NCBI RefSeq assembly: GCF_001540865.1 | Contig: NC_033627.1 | Span: forward strand, 8,723,396-8,787,395 | Direction: 5' to 3' | Length of the DNA: 64,000 bases | Source of the DNA: Ananas comosus | Lineage: Eukaryota; Streptophyta; Magnoliopsida; Poales; Bromeliaceae | Shown: positions 32,712 to 43,674 of the stretch, in pieces | How positions within the stretch are numbered: the stretch's first letter is position 1 | Layout of the letters: each line of letters begins with the position of its first letter | The notes under the pieces: generated by a model | Database searches by the model: none | What the model was told of the DNA's origin: nothing | The model's input: only the letters and a program-made list of their open reading frames with translations | Made by a program: the position numbers and the translations under genes

Positions 32712-34103
32712 GCAAGTGGAGCTCCCCTATATTCTATATGTACCATAGAATTGGTATACTTGTGTATTTTGTGGTGGATATATATAATTGAGTTAAAATC
32801 TCTATAGAGTAGAGAAGAGTAGAGAACATTTATACATAAAAGTCGTTATGCTCATGTTTAATTCAGTTGAATGATTCTTAATATGTTCCTATAGAGTAGA
32901 GAACAACAACATTCTTGTGACTTTATTGATAATAAAGGAAAGAACAATGACATGTTTATGACTATACTGGTAGAGCCATGATAGTAAGATGTTCTAATGC
33001 CATATGTGAACTTAGCCTTATTCTTGCATGTTTATTCATCTAGTGGAAACTAGTTATTGTCAATATTTATTGAATTGAGAATTCTGATCAAAGGATCGAG
33101 AGCAAGAACATTGCAAGTTGGAAAGTGATGATTGAGACATGTTGGGCTGTGGATTTGCTTGCTGCCATTGTGCTCATTCGCACATGCTTGTGAGGGTCGC
33201 TCCCTACAAGCCGGCACTCCGGAGTTGGCCTACGCGACAGTTGCTCGCCCGTGCGGGATTGGGTGCCGAAGTGGATTGCCGTGGGGAGTGTATACTACCA
33301 CGGGGCCATTAAGCGCGGCGCAAGTTGGATTACCTTGGGAAGATTCTTATGAATGAAAAGAAAGTACTAAATGACAAAGGACAGTAATGAATGCTCATCA
33401 GTTATAGTGTACGGTATTTACTTACACATCCATGTTCATGCTTGTGTTTATAGTAGTTTATAGTAGTTGCTATGCTTCTATTACTCAACTGATCCATTAC
33501 TGCAGAAATCATGATTACATGTGATTACATGCCTATTGCCTGTTAGTATTGCATATTTGTATCATGTAATTATCGCTCTTACTTTCATTTAGTACATCAT
33601 GAGCCTAGTGGTGTAATTCGTCGAGGCTGGCGGCTTACCCACTGGGAACTATTGTTAATAGTTCTCACGCCCTTTTTGTGGTTGTTTTTACAGAGCCATC
33701 TACAGGAGAGGCTAGGGACCGTGGCAAGGGAGTCGCGTCTAGCTAGACATTGCTAGGAGTGTGCTAGTCGATCACCTTGCTACTCGGGTTACAGCAGAGG
33801 GTGATGTCCAGTTTAAGAGAGACTACCATTGTACAGACATTTTGTGTACCCTGTGTTGTATATATGTTTTGGATCCAGATGTGGCAGTTTTAGTACTTTC
33901 TTTTGTACCTATCTTTTGAGTTGGACACTCTCGTTCTTTTGTTGATAGTCTTTGTGACTTTTACTATGCTCTGATATCAGGATAGGATTATGTTATGTTT
34001 TTACTCCTATCGACTTGTTTCTTGTAAACGCCTTATATACTACAGGTGTATGGCGGGTCTGTGCACGTACCGGATATGCTTCCGCTGGTACCCGGGCGTG
34101 GCA
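32712..34103 (+). repeat. LTR end fragment, opposite orientation, inside T4 pol
   Basis: Plus-oriented 3' part of a T2/T4-type LTR. It contains the conserved block (33165-33240), hairpin (33644-33665), acceptor TTTTACAG (33686-33693) and terminal CGTGGCA at 34103. The LTR start is missing. Together with 32439-32711 it replaces roughly 460 bp of pol that T1 still has (T1 about 678-1138). Confidence 0.78.
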
Positions 34104-35901
34104 ATAATCCTTCAATTGGCGAGATGCATACGCGATTACTTTCCCGTCCTGCATCAAAACACAGCCCAATCCATTAAAGGAAGCATCACTATAAATCACA
34201 TACCCTGCTCCAGCAGTCGGAAAGGTAAGGATCGGGGCAGTCGTCAATCGCTGCTTCAACTCTTGGAAGCTCCTTTCACACGCATCGTTCCAAATAAACT
34301 TGGTGCCCTTATGCGTGAGTCTCGTGAGGGGAGTAGATAATTTCGCAAATCCTTCGACGAACCGTCGGTAATAGCCGGCCAAACCAATGAAGCTCCGTAT
34401 CTCGGTCACGCTCGTCGGCCTCGGCCAATCCTTGATAGCTTCAATTTTTCTCGGGTCCACGGCTATGCCTGATCCAGAAATCAATTGGTCCAAAAACGCC
34501 ACCTCTCTAAGCCAAAATTCACACTTTTTCAACTTAGCATAGAGTTTCTTTTCCCGAAGTACTTGAAGTACAAGTCTCAAGTGTTCCTCGTGATCCATAT
34601 CACTTCGGGAATAGACCAAAATGTCGTCGATGAACACCACGACAAACCTGTCTAAATAAGGCTTGAAAATACGGTTCATTAAATCCATAAAAGCTGCTGG
34701 GGCATTAGTAAGCCCAAACGGCATAACGGTAAACTCATAATGTCCATACCGTGTTCTAAAAGCCATCTTCGATACATCCTCAGGTCTGATCCTCAACTGA
34801 TGGTATCCCGACTGCAAGTCGATCTTGGAGTATACACAAGATCCCAGGAGCTGATCAAATAGATCATCAATCCTCGGTAATGAATACTTGTTCTTGATCG
34901 TGACTTTATTAAGTTCACGATAGTCCACGCACAAGCGAAGTGATCCATCCTTCTTCTTAACAAACAAGACCGGTGCTCCCAAGGTGACACACTCGGTCGC
35001 ACAAAACCTTTGTCCAGAATATCCTGCAACTGTGCCTTCAGCTCATTCAATTCCGCTGGTGCCATCCTATAGGGTGCCTTTGAGATTGGAGTAGTCCCGG
35101 GAACGAGATCTACCACAAACTCAATCTCCCTATCAGGTGGCATGCCTGGAAGCTCTGCTGGGAACACGTCTCCAAACTCCCGTACTACGGGGATATCCTC
35201 AATCCTAGGGGCGTCGTCGTCACCCTTCAACACCACAGTAGCCAAATAGGCTACGCAGCCTCTACTAATCAACTGCCTAGCTCGCGAGGAGCTGATAGTC
35301 TTCGTAAAGAGCGAACTCTGGCATCCTCGGTACACAACCTCCGCCTGCCCCGGCTCTCTAAACGTCACCGTTCGATCCTTGCAATCGATAGTGGCGTAGT
35401 ACTTAGTCAACCAATCCATGCCCAATGCAACATCAAACTCCCCGAGTTTATGCAAAGCTAGCAAGTCCACGGGCATGATCCAATCTCCGACCCGAACAGG
35501 GCAACTGAGGCAAAACTCCCGAATGTCCAAAGAGTGATCGGGTACAACGACTCGTCCCGGATGCAACAAAGATACAAGTGGGATGTCATGCAGCTCGGCA
35601 AACAGCCGGTCTATAAATGAATGCGATGCACCGGTATCAAATAATGCTCTAACTCGAATACCATAAAGTAAAATGATACCTACGACCACATTCTCGGCTG
35701 TCGCCGCCTCCTCAGTCTGGGCCGCATACATGCGCCCGCTCGGGCCTGTCGTGACCCCTCCGTCTGCCGCTGGACAGGTGGCCGACCGGCCTGGTGATGC
35801 GCAGAAGATGTTCCCTGGCTGGGACCTGGCGATGTAGGTGCAGATGCCGAAGATGGCGCTGGCAAAGGACTCCTCGGGCAGTCCGACTGGAAGTGGCCCT
35901 C
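34104..35901 (-). pseudogene. T4 protease, RT and RNase H start (broken)
   Basis: Protease active site DTGASHSFID near 35630, then GMDWLTKYYATIDC, the RT entry ([30 protein letters not shown]), [12 protein letters not shown], the catalytic [11 protein letters not shown] at about 34630, and the RNase H start [16 protein letters not shown] base is missing in the SPWGAPVLF codons at about 34979, which shifts the frame between protease and RT. RNase H is cut at 34104 by the LTR fragments. Confidence 0.9.
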
Positions 35902-37125
35902 CTAGCCACACAAAAAGCACCTGCCCCGGCTGCGTGAACACTGTCGCGGATAATGAGGACCGCCACAAATCACGCAGCGTAGAGCCTTACGACGATCGGG
36001 TCCTCCTCGCTGAGTAGACTGGCCACGTCCTCGCGACTGGCTCCGGCTCCTTGGGTGCCTCGGCGGCCTCCGTGAGTGCGTCTTGCTCGCACCCTCAACC
36101 GCGGGCCTCTTTCCCTTGCCCTTGTCTAGGGCCTCGCGTCGCTCCTGAAGGTCTGCCGCTCCAGCCTCCACAATGAGTGCACGGTCCACAACCTCCCGGT
36201 AGGTTTGGAGGTTAGAGGACTGCACCAACCGAAAGATCGAAGGCCGCAATCCACGCTCAAAGATGCGGGCCTTATCCTCGTCATCCCTCACAACAAACGG
36301 TACACAGTGTAGTATCCGGGAGAACTCCCTTTCGTACTCAGCCACTGACCGCTCGTCCTCGCGCAAGCTGCGCAAATCCTGCTCCATCTTCCTCTTGACG
36401 CTGGTAGGAAAGTGGTGCGCCAGTAGAAGCTCCTTGAATCGTGTCCAAGTAATCGCCGCCAAGTCGGTGTTGGGGTTGTCCTGGATAGTCCTGGATATCC
36501 AACCACCAACGATAGGCCTCGCCGTCCAGAAAGTGAGTGGCGAGCCAAACTCTGTCCCTCTCCTCGACGAAGGTATCTCGAAACAGCTTCTCCATGTGCA
36601 GCAACCACTTCTCAACAATCCAGTGGTCAACGTTCTTGCCATCAAACGTCCTCGGGCTGCACCTCCTAAACTCACTGAGGCGATCCATGAGCCGATCCCG
36701 CTCGGCTCCCTCGGCCATCACGGGGAAAGCTGCCCCCGTGGCCGGTCTTTGAACTGGTACTGCCCAGCCACCTCCTCCCGAGGTGCGATCGCCGGTGCCG
36801 CACATGAGGAACTGGGCGCGGGGGACTGCGCCCTCGGTGCGACGTCCACCACGGGTGCTGGCGGTGTGGGGCCCTGGGTCTCCCTCAAAGCTGCCGCCTG
36901 CTGAAGTAGGAGGTCCTCAAGGTGCTTCATCCGCGCCTCCTGCCGCTGAGCCACCTCAGCCTGTCGTTGCGCCACCGCCGTCTGCTGTGCCAACAGATCA
37001 GTGAGAACCGCAAGCTGGGCTCTCAAGTCACGGACCTCACTAGATCCGGAAGTAGCGGAGGTCTCGACCTCCTCGGGGTGTGTCGCATCATCCGCCCCGG
37101 CAGACTGGGAGCGTGTAACCGGCAT
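35902..37125 (-). pseudogene. T4 gag (frameshifted)
   Basis: The start MPVTRSQSAG is at 37123-37125. The coiled-coil-like Gln/Ala-rich region (AVAQRQAEVAQRQEARMKHL) is followed by a frameshift near 36790. The gag domain (SEFRRCSPRTFDGKNVDHW, LATHFLDGEAYRWWLD) continues to a second shift near 36480, then FKELLLAHHFPTSVKRKMEQ, VAEYEREFSRILHCVP and the first zinc knuckle (CVICGGPHYPRQC). A CAG-to-TAG change at 35902-35904 stops it inside the second knuckle (CFLCG*EGHF). Confidence 0.88.
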
Positions 37126-37442
37126 CGTCACTACAAACATAAAAGCGCAAGTTAATAACCCACGCTATCACATCCCCGCTCAAAACGATAAAACCCCAAT
37201 CATGCGAAAGTAAGGAAGTGTCCTTCACTACTAACTCCCGATGTTACGTTGTCGGCCGCCAACGTAACCCTCCGCGAAGTTAGAAGCTATGCACTCCGAT
37301 CGAACTCTAACTTTTTAGAGTTATCATAAACCAAATCGAAATACTTTCGCTCACAAGTCAATTAGACCTCGTCTCTCACGAGCCTAATTCCTATAGTCCA
37401 ACCAGCCTAAGGTTCGCTAGGTCCACTAAGACTCAACCCTAG
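37126..37442 (-). other. T4 untranslated leader
   Basis: Between primer site and gag; no frame of note. Confidence 0.5.
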
Positions 37443-37454
37443 GCTCTGATACCA
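37443..37454 (-). promoter_or_regulatory. T4 primer-binding site (initiator tRNA-Met)
   Basis: The complement reads TGGTATCAGAGC, eight bases from the LTR edge at 37463. Confidence 0.9.
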
Positions 37455-37462
37455 AATTAATC

Positions 37463-40162
37463 TATCACGCCCTGGGACCGGCGAAGGCCCTCCCGGTAGC
37501 ACGCCCAGATCCGCCATATGTCTACACATATAAGGCGTTTACAACAAAAGCGGAAGTAAAGCAAGAAGTAGAACAAATAGCATAGTGATAACTAATGATA
37601 TCAGAGCGAGTAAAGTTCTATCATCTAAACCAGAGTAAAAGAAACATAACTAAACAATAAAAGTAGCCATAAAGTAGTACAATACTGTCTCCTCAAAAGA
37701 AAAACAAAGATCCAAAAGAAGGGTGGTCTCTATACATAAACGGGTACAACTCACAACCTCTCACAAAATAAAACCACGAGAGGTAGACCACCTATCAAAT
37801 CGTCCTCGAAGGAAGCTAGCTCGAAGCAACTCCCTTCCCGCGGTCCCTAGCCTCTCCCGGCGTGGAAGGCTCTGAAAGAAAACATAAAACAGAGGGCGTG
37901 AGAACTATAATTTATAGTTCCCAATGGGCAATTACTGACCTCAGCTCATTGCACCACTAGGCCCAAAAGAAAAGTGTAAGTCAAAAGCAATAGCAATAAC
38001 GAGTAATTTGCATCTATGAAAGCATAATGAAAATGCTGAAATATTACTTGCAATTAAACATAGCATTTATGTAATGCACAATTATCTTGTCATGAAGAAT
38101 ATGTCTCTACTTAGCCATAAATAATGTCATGGTTTGCTTAATGAAATTATGAGGATTATCCTTTATCATAGCAACATTGTTTATATGAATGCAAGTAAGC
38201 AATGTCTCCTAGCATACAACATGTATGTATGTATACCCAAAGTCCAAATCTATACTAGAAGCAAGTCCGAGTAATCCAACTACTACTCTCTATTTAGTAG
38301 TGATTATAACAAACTCACCCCGTGTCGATTTCCATTTCCCATTAAGGACCTACCAAAGGTAGTCCAGCTTGTGCCGCCTAAGTGCCTGTGGTAGCCCAAC
38401 ATCCCTACTCTTGGAATGTGTCTGTCCCACTCGACCCCGTAGGCTTCTCAATACCGCACGAGCGAACATAAGTCGCGTAGGCTAACTCCGGAGTGCCGGC
38501 TTGTAGGGAGCGACCCTCACAAGCATGTGCGAATGAGCACAAATGGCAAGCAAGCAAGGTCAAAGTCTCAAGTACTCTACTCTCATGCCTCTCACATGGC
38601 AAGGTCACTAGCATCCCAAGGATCTAGTCCAAAGTCTCAAAGTGACGCTCCAACGCACACACTTGCTTAGTGCCTCTTTATGACACTTAAGCATCACAAC
38701 TAATCATGCCCAATTCATGTTCCATATTCCAATTAAAACAATACTAGCTAGGTTCACTTTAGCCCGGGCCCAATGCCTCTTTATGACATTGGCCCAATCT
38801 CTCAAATAGTCTAAGTCCTCAAGCCTCTCTAGGCTTCCAAAAATCCCTAATGTCACAAGTGGCAAATAAGCTAAATGCATGAAAGTAAGGTCCATTTTCA
38901 TAATAGTGATCTTAGTTTCGGTCTCAACCAGAATGCTATATCACACATGCATGCTCTCTACTACATAGAGGCCCAAAATTTTACTATATGCAACATAGGC
39001 ATTTTAAGCATTCTAAAATTCACAATAAATACATATAACAAGAATATGCATGCTTTTTCAATTAATAATACTTAATTCATCACAAATGAGAATTTCTCAT
39101 TGTGTGGCTAGGTCAAACCCACTGAACCGTCGCGTGCTCCTTCGATTCCCGAACGGAGTTGTCCAGAGTCTCAAAATACCCTAAAAGTATTGAGCGAAGA
39201 GATACACGGGCATTACGATCAACTATAGGATCAAACATTAACCATCTCAAAAATATGGTCAAAACTCACCTCTAGTGCAAAATCTCTTCCTAAGCTCCAA
39301 AAGAGAGCTAAATCCCTTCCAATCCAACCCAAAGGAAGGCTCTAATCCAAGTGTTGAAGCTCCAAAAGCCCTAGATCAAAAAGCCCCAAAATCAACCCTA
39401 AAATCTCATCCTAGGGTTCCAACACAAGAAAACCTCAAATCCAAAGTCTAGATGGAGAGAAAGGGCTACCAACCTCTAAGAAGCTTCAATCCAAGCTCAA
39501 AGGGTGAAGATCTTCTCTCTTGCAAGCTCCAAGTCCAAGCACCAAGCACCAAGGAAGAAGATAGGGTGAGGAAGATGCTCCAAGTCTACTAGTAGCTCTC
39601 AAACTTCTTTTTCTTCCCTCCTTCTTTCCCTTCTCCTTCTTCTTCTTCTTCTCTATCAAGGGTGTAGAGAGAGTTGAGAGAAGAGAAATAGGGAGAAGAG
39701 AGAGTGGATGGGTCATATAGACCCTCTATTGTAACAAAATCCAACTAGGTCCCTCAAAATTCCAATATTGCAACAGCCCGGTCTGGCCAGTTTTCGCCTA
39801 GAGGGACCGTTCTCTCCCCAGCAGGGACCGGTCTCTCGCTGCGAACCCGAGAAACCAACGTTCGGGAACCGGTCTCTCCCTGCGCGGGACTAGTCTCTCA
39901 CTGCGTAGACGCGCTCGGGGACCAGTCTCACCCGCCAGGGACCGGTTGCCTCAGGGCTGCCGCAACACTGCTCACTGGGGGACCGGTCTCTCCTTTCAGG
40001 GATCGGTCCCCGAGAGTGAAAACTCTCAGGACTCGTCCAGAATTCAGGTTTTCGAACTTTTTAGGTCGAAGAGCATTCTACAACCCTCCACCAAGTGTGG
40101 AAAAGCTCGAAATACATCCAAGCACTCGAACCTCGCAATTGGCAGAGGTCCAGTGTGTTACA
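37463..40162 (-). repeat. T4 5' LTR, 2700 bp
   Basis: Partner of 28147-31034, without the 188-bp duplication. Its inner edge reads TATCAC instead of TGTCAC, a G-to-A change at the terminal dinucleotide. It carries the full set of LTR blocks: ACCGGT cluster 39800-40015, purine-rich leader, donor-like GTGAGTT, conserved block 38470-38545, hairpin 37900-37922 and acceptor TTTCAG at 37872-37877. Confidence 0.92.
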
Positions 40163-41019
40163 GACGTCCTTCACCTCGAGCCTGGATGCATGCGGTATTC
40201 AGCAGATGATTGACTCGAGACCGAGTCGGGTGGTTAGCTTGGCTTGGGTAGAGGAAAACCTTAGGAGCAAAAAACCAATGATGTAAAGTGGCAAGATGTA
40301 TAAATTATGGAAAAGCTATGAATAGCATGATAGAAAGTAAAATCATTTATTTTACTTGTATAGTTGTATGGATTTCATATTGCATATCGCGAGGTATGAC
40401 ATGTAGTTCAATATCGAGTAAATATATAAATATCTGTTATATGTTATTGGACTAACTTGTTGCAGTTGCCTCCCTTGGACCTATTGGTCGAGCTTTTCCC
40501 TTGGGTGGCCGTACCCACTGGGAACCATGGAGTTGGTTCCCATCCCACGTTGTTTTGGGGTGTTACAGGTTCACATGTGAGCAGCGCGGCGGCGCGAGGC
40601 GAGGGCGTAGCATCATAGTTAGCGCCCTATCACCGAGACCAGAGATAGCGTTACCCTGAGTCGGTTACTTAGGAATGTAAAGAATGAAAAGAATCAAGTT
40701 GTAATAATCATATTAAATCGGATTGTATTTGGAAGTTAAGTGAAAGCTAATGTAAGAATCAAATGAGAATTGTGATGTAAAATATATCTAGTGAATGTGA
40801 ATGCTTGTAATAACAAGTAGATTATGTTTTTGATACTTTCTTATGCAATCTTTGATTGAAATGTGTTCCTAGTTGGAACTTCGTACATTGTATTGATTGC
40901 GACGCTTTGAATGTACAAGGGAGACTCTGTCCGCGATACAGGAAAAACCCTGTCCGTTCGGCGGTCTGTCGGCGGCACCGCGACCCGACCAAATAAGCGG
41001 GTGGTCGCGGGTTGTGACA
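40163..41019 (+). repeat. D 5' LTR, second part
   Basis: Continues the D LTR after T4. It holds a 9-bp perfect hairpin TGGGAACCA / TGGTTCCCA (40519-40542), acceptor-like GTGTTACAG (40560-40568) and the end block CCAAATAAGCGG..GGTTGTGACA shared with LTRs C and T3. The whole D 5' LTR is about 3.5 kb without T4. Confidence 0.88.
40519..40542 (+). other. Conserved LTR hairpin with compensatory changes (D)
   Basis: A 9-bp stem TGGGAACCA / TGGTTCCCA with loop TGGAGT. The other families have ACTATT-type stems at the same place. Both arms of the D stem differ and still pair, which supports selection on structure. It is followed by GTGTTACAG. Confidence 0.7.
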
Positions 41020-43674
41020 GATAAGATGGTATTAGAGTATAAAAGAAAAATAAAAAGAATAATAGAAAATGGTTTAGTTGGACCTAGGAGACCCTAGGAT
41101 AGCAAACCATAGGAGATTAAGGCTCGTGAGAGACGAGGACTTGTGACTTTCGGCGAAAGGTTAATTGATTGGGTTGTGTCATAAACCTCTAAAATGGATG
41201 TTAGAAGTAGACTCAGGGTGAGGTTTATTCTCAACAGAGGGTGTTCATATTGGGTGCACACAACATGAAGCCAAGTGATGAGAATAGACGCCCTTGCGTG
41301 ACTTTCGCCCGATTTGAGTCGGTATTAAGTGTCTTGTGTTCGACCTAGAAGGTCGAGGATTAATAGAGTTGTCACATTTTAGGAAGCGATAGCACTGTGT
41401 AGGCGATCTTCATTTAGATCGGCGCGGAATGGGCCAAGTGGTGTCCTTGGGCAATTTGAGGCGAGCGGAGACTTGGAACTTCGTGAGCTTTGGCGGTCCT
41501 CATGATTTTTGAGAAATTAACGGAATCCTCGTCGTGTTAGATCACTTTTGGTCAAATTCACCAAAGTGCGAGGATGGTACACTTCGAAAAGTCCGAAGGT
41601 GTTAAAATGATCAAAAGTGCATTGTAGGAGGTTTTCGAGAGCTAAAGAATCAAAAATCTGCATTCTGCAGGTTTTGTGCTCTCGGGGACCGGTCCCTGAA
41701 GGAGAGACCGGTCCCCGTACACGTGAAAGATGAGAAAAGTGGAAAATTGGCTAAGTCCTAAAGATCAAGCTCTCGGGAACCGGTCCCTGCTGGAGAGACA
41801 GGTCCCCGAGAGACTGGTCCCCTAAAGAGAGACCGGTCGCATTGCGCGCGGGAGCCCTACTGACCGCGGGGAGGAGCTACGTGAACCGGTCCCTGAGGGA
41901 GGGTCCGGTCCCCAAGCCCGAAAATGGCCCAGTCAGGGTAGTGTAAGAGAATAAAAGTTGAGGGGCTTATTTGCACTTATGCAACTTGTAGGGCTATGTG
42001 AGGGGTATGAGAGCCCTTTTCTCTCATTTCTCATCCACACACCCTCTCATATCTCTCTTTCTCTCTCTAGAAGACAAGAAGATGAAGAAGAAAGGAAAGG
42101 AAAGAAAGAGAAGAAGAAGGAGGTCTTCCTCATCTTCTTCATCTTCTTCTTGGTTGGAGCTTCTCGGAGAGATAAGCTTCTAAGCTCTCTCTCATTGCGG
42201 ATTTCTAGAGATAGATTTGATTGCTCTAAAAATGGAGTTTTGTATTATTTGAGGGCGTAGTACCTGCCAGTACAGGTATAGAGCCAGATGGCACTAGCGA
42301 AGTGCTAGAAGTAATCTATGACGAGAAATGAGACTCGCGATAGAGATAGAAGTGGTGAAATGACTCTCAGAGCAATATAAGTAGTAAATTGCGAGAGTTG
42401 AGCCATGATGCTTATGAGAACACTTGAGTGGTCTGAAAATTTTGGATGTCATTCCGGTAGATCGAACAGTGAAAGTAGCATCACTGTTGAGAGAACGGTC
42501 GATTAGTGGCCAAGTTTGAGCACGTGGGCCTAGTAGTACCTCAAGGTGAGGTAGGTGGTTGTGCTCGTGAGGCCGGTGTGCATAGGCAAGATTGCCTAAT
42601 GCTGGACTTCGTGTGGAATGCTGTAGAGGCGTAGAGCGCTCGAGTGTAGATACCCATAGAGTACGGATGTGGATTCAGCCGAGAGAGTGTATTGGTAGTA
42701 GCACTTGAGCATTGCTAGGTGTAAAGCGTGCCATGGATCACTCGTGGGACTGGTGACTCGCACTAGGTGCATAAGAGCCGATATTGGTACGTGTGACTCA
42801 GTAGAGTATGTCATGTAGGACGACGACGGCGGGTAGTGCTTGGGGACGACCCGTGCCTGGACCATTTGTGGACTGTGGAGCCTTGGGCCATTGGGCAGGC
42901 ACAGTCAGCTGTGAGTGACGGCGGCCCGGTACCTACGGGTAGGGCATAGTTCTGGTCAGGATGGTAGTCCGAGCTTAGACTCGGGAGCGTGGAATGCCAC
43001 GTGATAGATTGTGTGACCGATGGTACACCGAGTATGGTTGTGACCCAACCCGAGGACTTGACGTGGTTTGGGGTCTTAGTTGCTCCTGGTTAGAGTGTGT
43101 GTGAATTCCCAAGTGAGAATTTCGCCCGATGATGATTAGGTCTGCATTTGCGAGCGAGAGACGCTGCATATTGAGACAGGTTTAGGTGGTAGGCCTACGT
43201 AGGATTGGTGGCCTTTGGTCCACCTGTGGAGACCGAAGGAAGCCATTTGGCAGATAGCCTTATCGAGGAGTTTGACTCGAATTCACGAACGAAGCGCTTG
43301 CGTGAGCTTGTTGCGAAAATAGTTTGATGTTAATCGTGGCATGTGGTATCAGATGATGAAGTACTCCTTGTGAGACATCAAACTAGTGGAATGCCACGTG
43401 ATGTTGGAGACTATGCTCGTAGACGAACTAAGACTTGAGAGGTGCCGAAGTGGGCCATCTCACGTTAAAGTTAAGGGTCAGTGCGAAATTAGAGCACTCA
43501 CGGCGGAGCGATGCATCGGTGATATTGCTTCTAAGCAATGTCATTGATCGAATCGTAATGTATTCCCTGAAGGGAAAGTAAATACAAGAACGTGTTGGTA
43601 CCCTCAATGCTCGAGGAGCTGAATTGAGGCGTGATTTGAATTTCGCGGACGAAATTCTTTTAAGGGGTAGAGAA
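41020..43674 (+). other. D internal region, no coding capacity
   Basis: Primer site TGGTATTAGAG (41027-41037, one change from the usual TGGTATCAGAG). At 41660-42190 an LTR-like segment carries an ACCGGT cluster and a GA/GAAG leader. The rest (42245-43650) is unrecognised sequence with only short frames. The polypurine tract TTTAAGGGGTAGAGAA lies at 43659-43674. No gag, RT or integrase motif is visible in any frame I read. Confidence 0.7.

Larger units (their letters stand above)
28147..40162 (-). mobile_element. Full-length Tekay-like retrotransposon T4, 12 kb
   Basis: Minus strand with both LTRs (37463-40162 and 28147-31034), primer site (37443-37454), gag, protease-RT-RNase H, integrase and polypurine tract, flanked by GACGT on both sides (28142-28146 and 40163-40167). 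The LTRs differ at only a few positions per hundred bases, so it is the most recent large insertion in this nest. Several frameshifts and stops, plus a rearranged stretch in pol (32439-34103), make it defective. Confidence 0.93.

Noticed and set aside
42596..42865. Minus-strand 89-codon frame in element D
   Set aside because: No family resemblance, and it runs against the element; probably chance.
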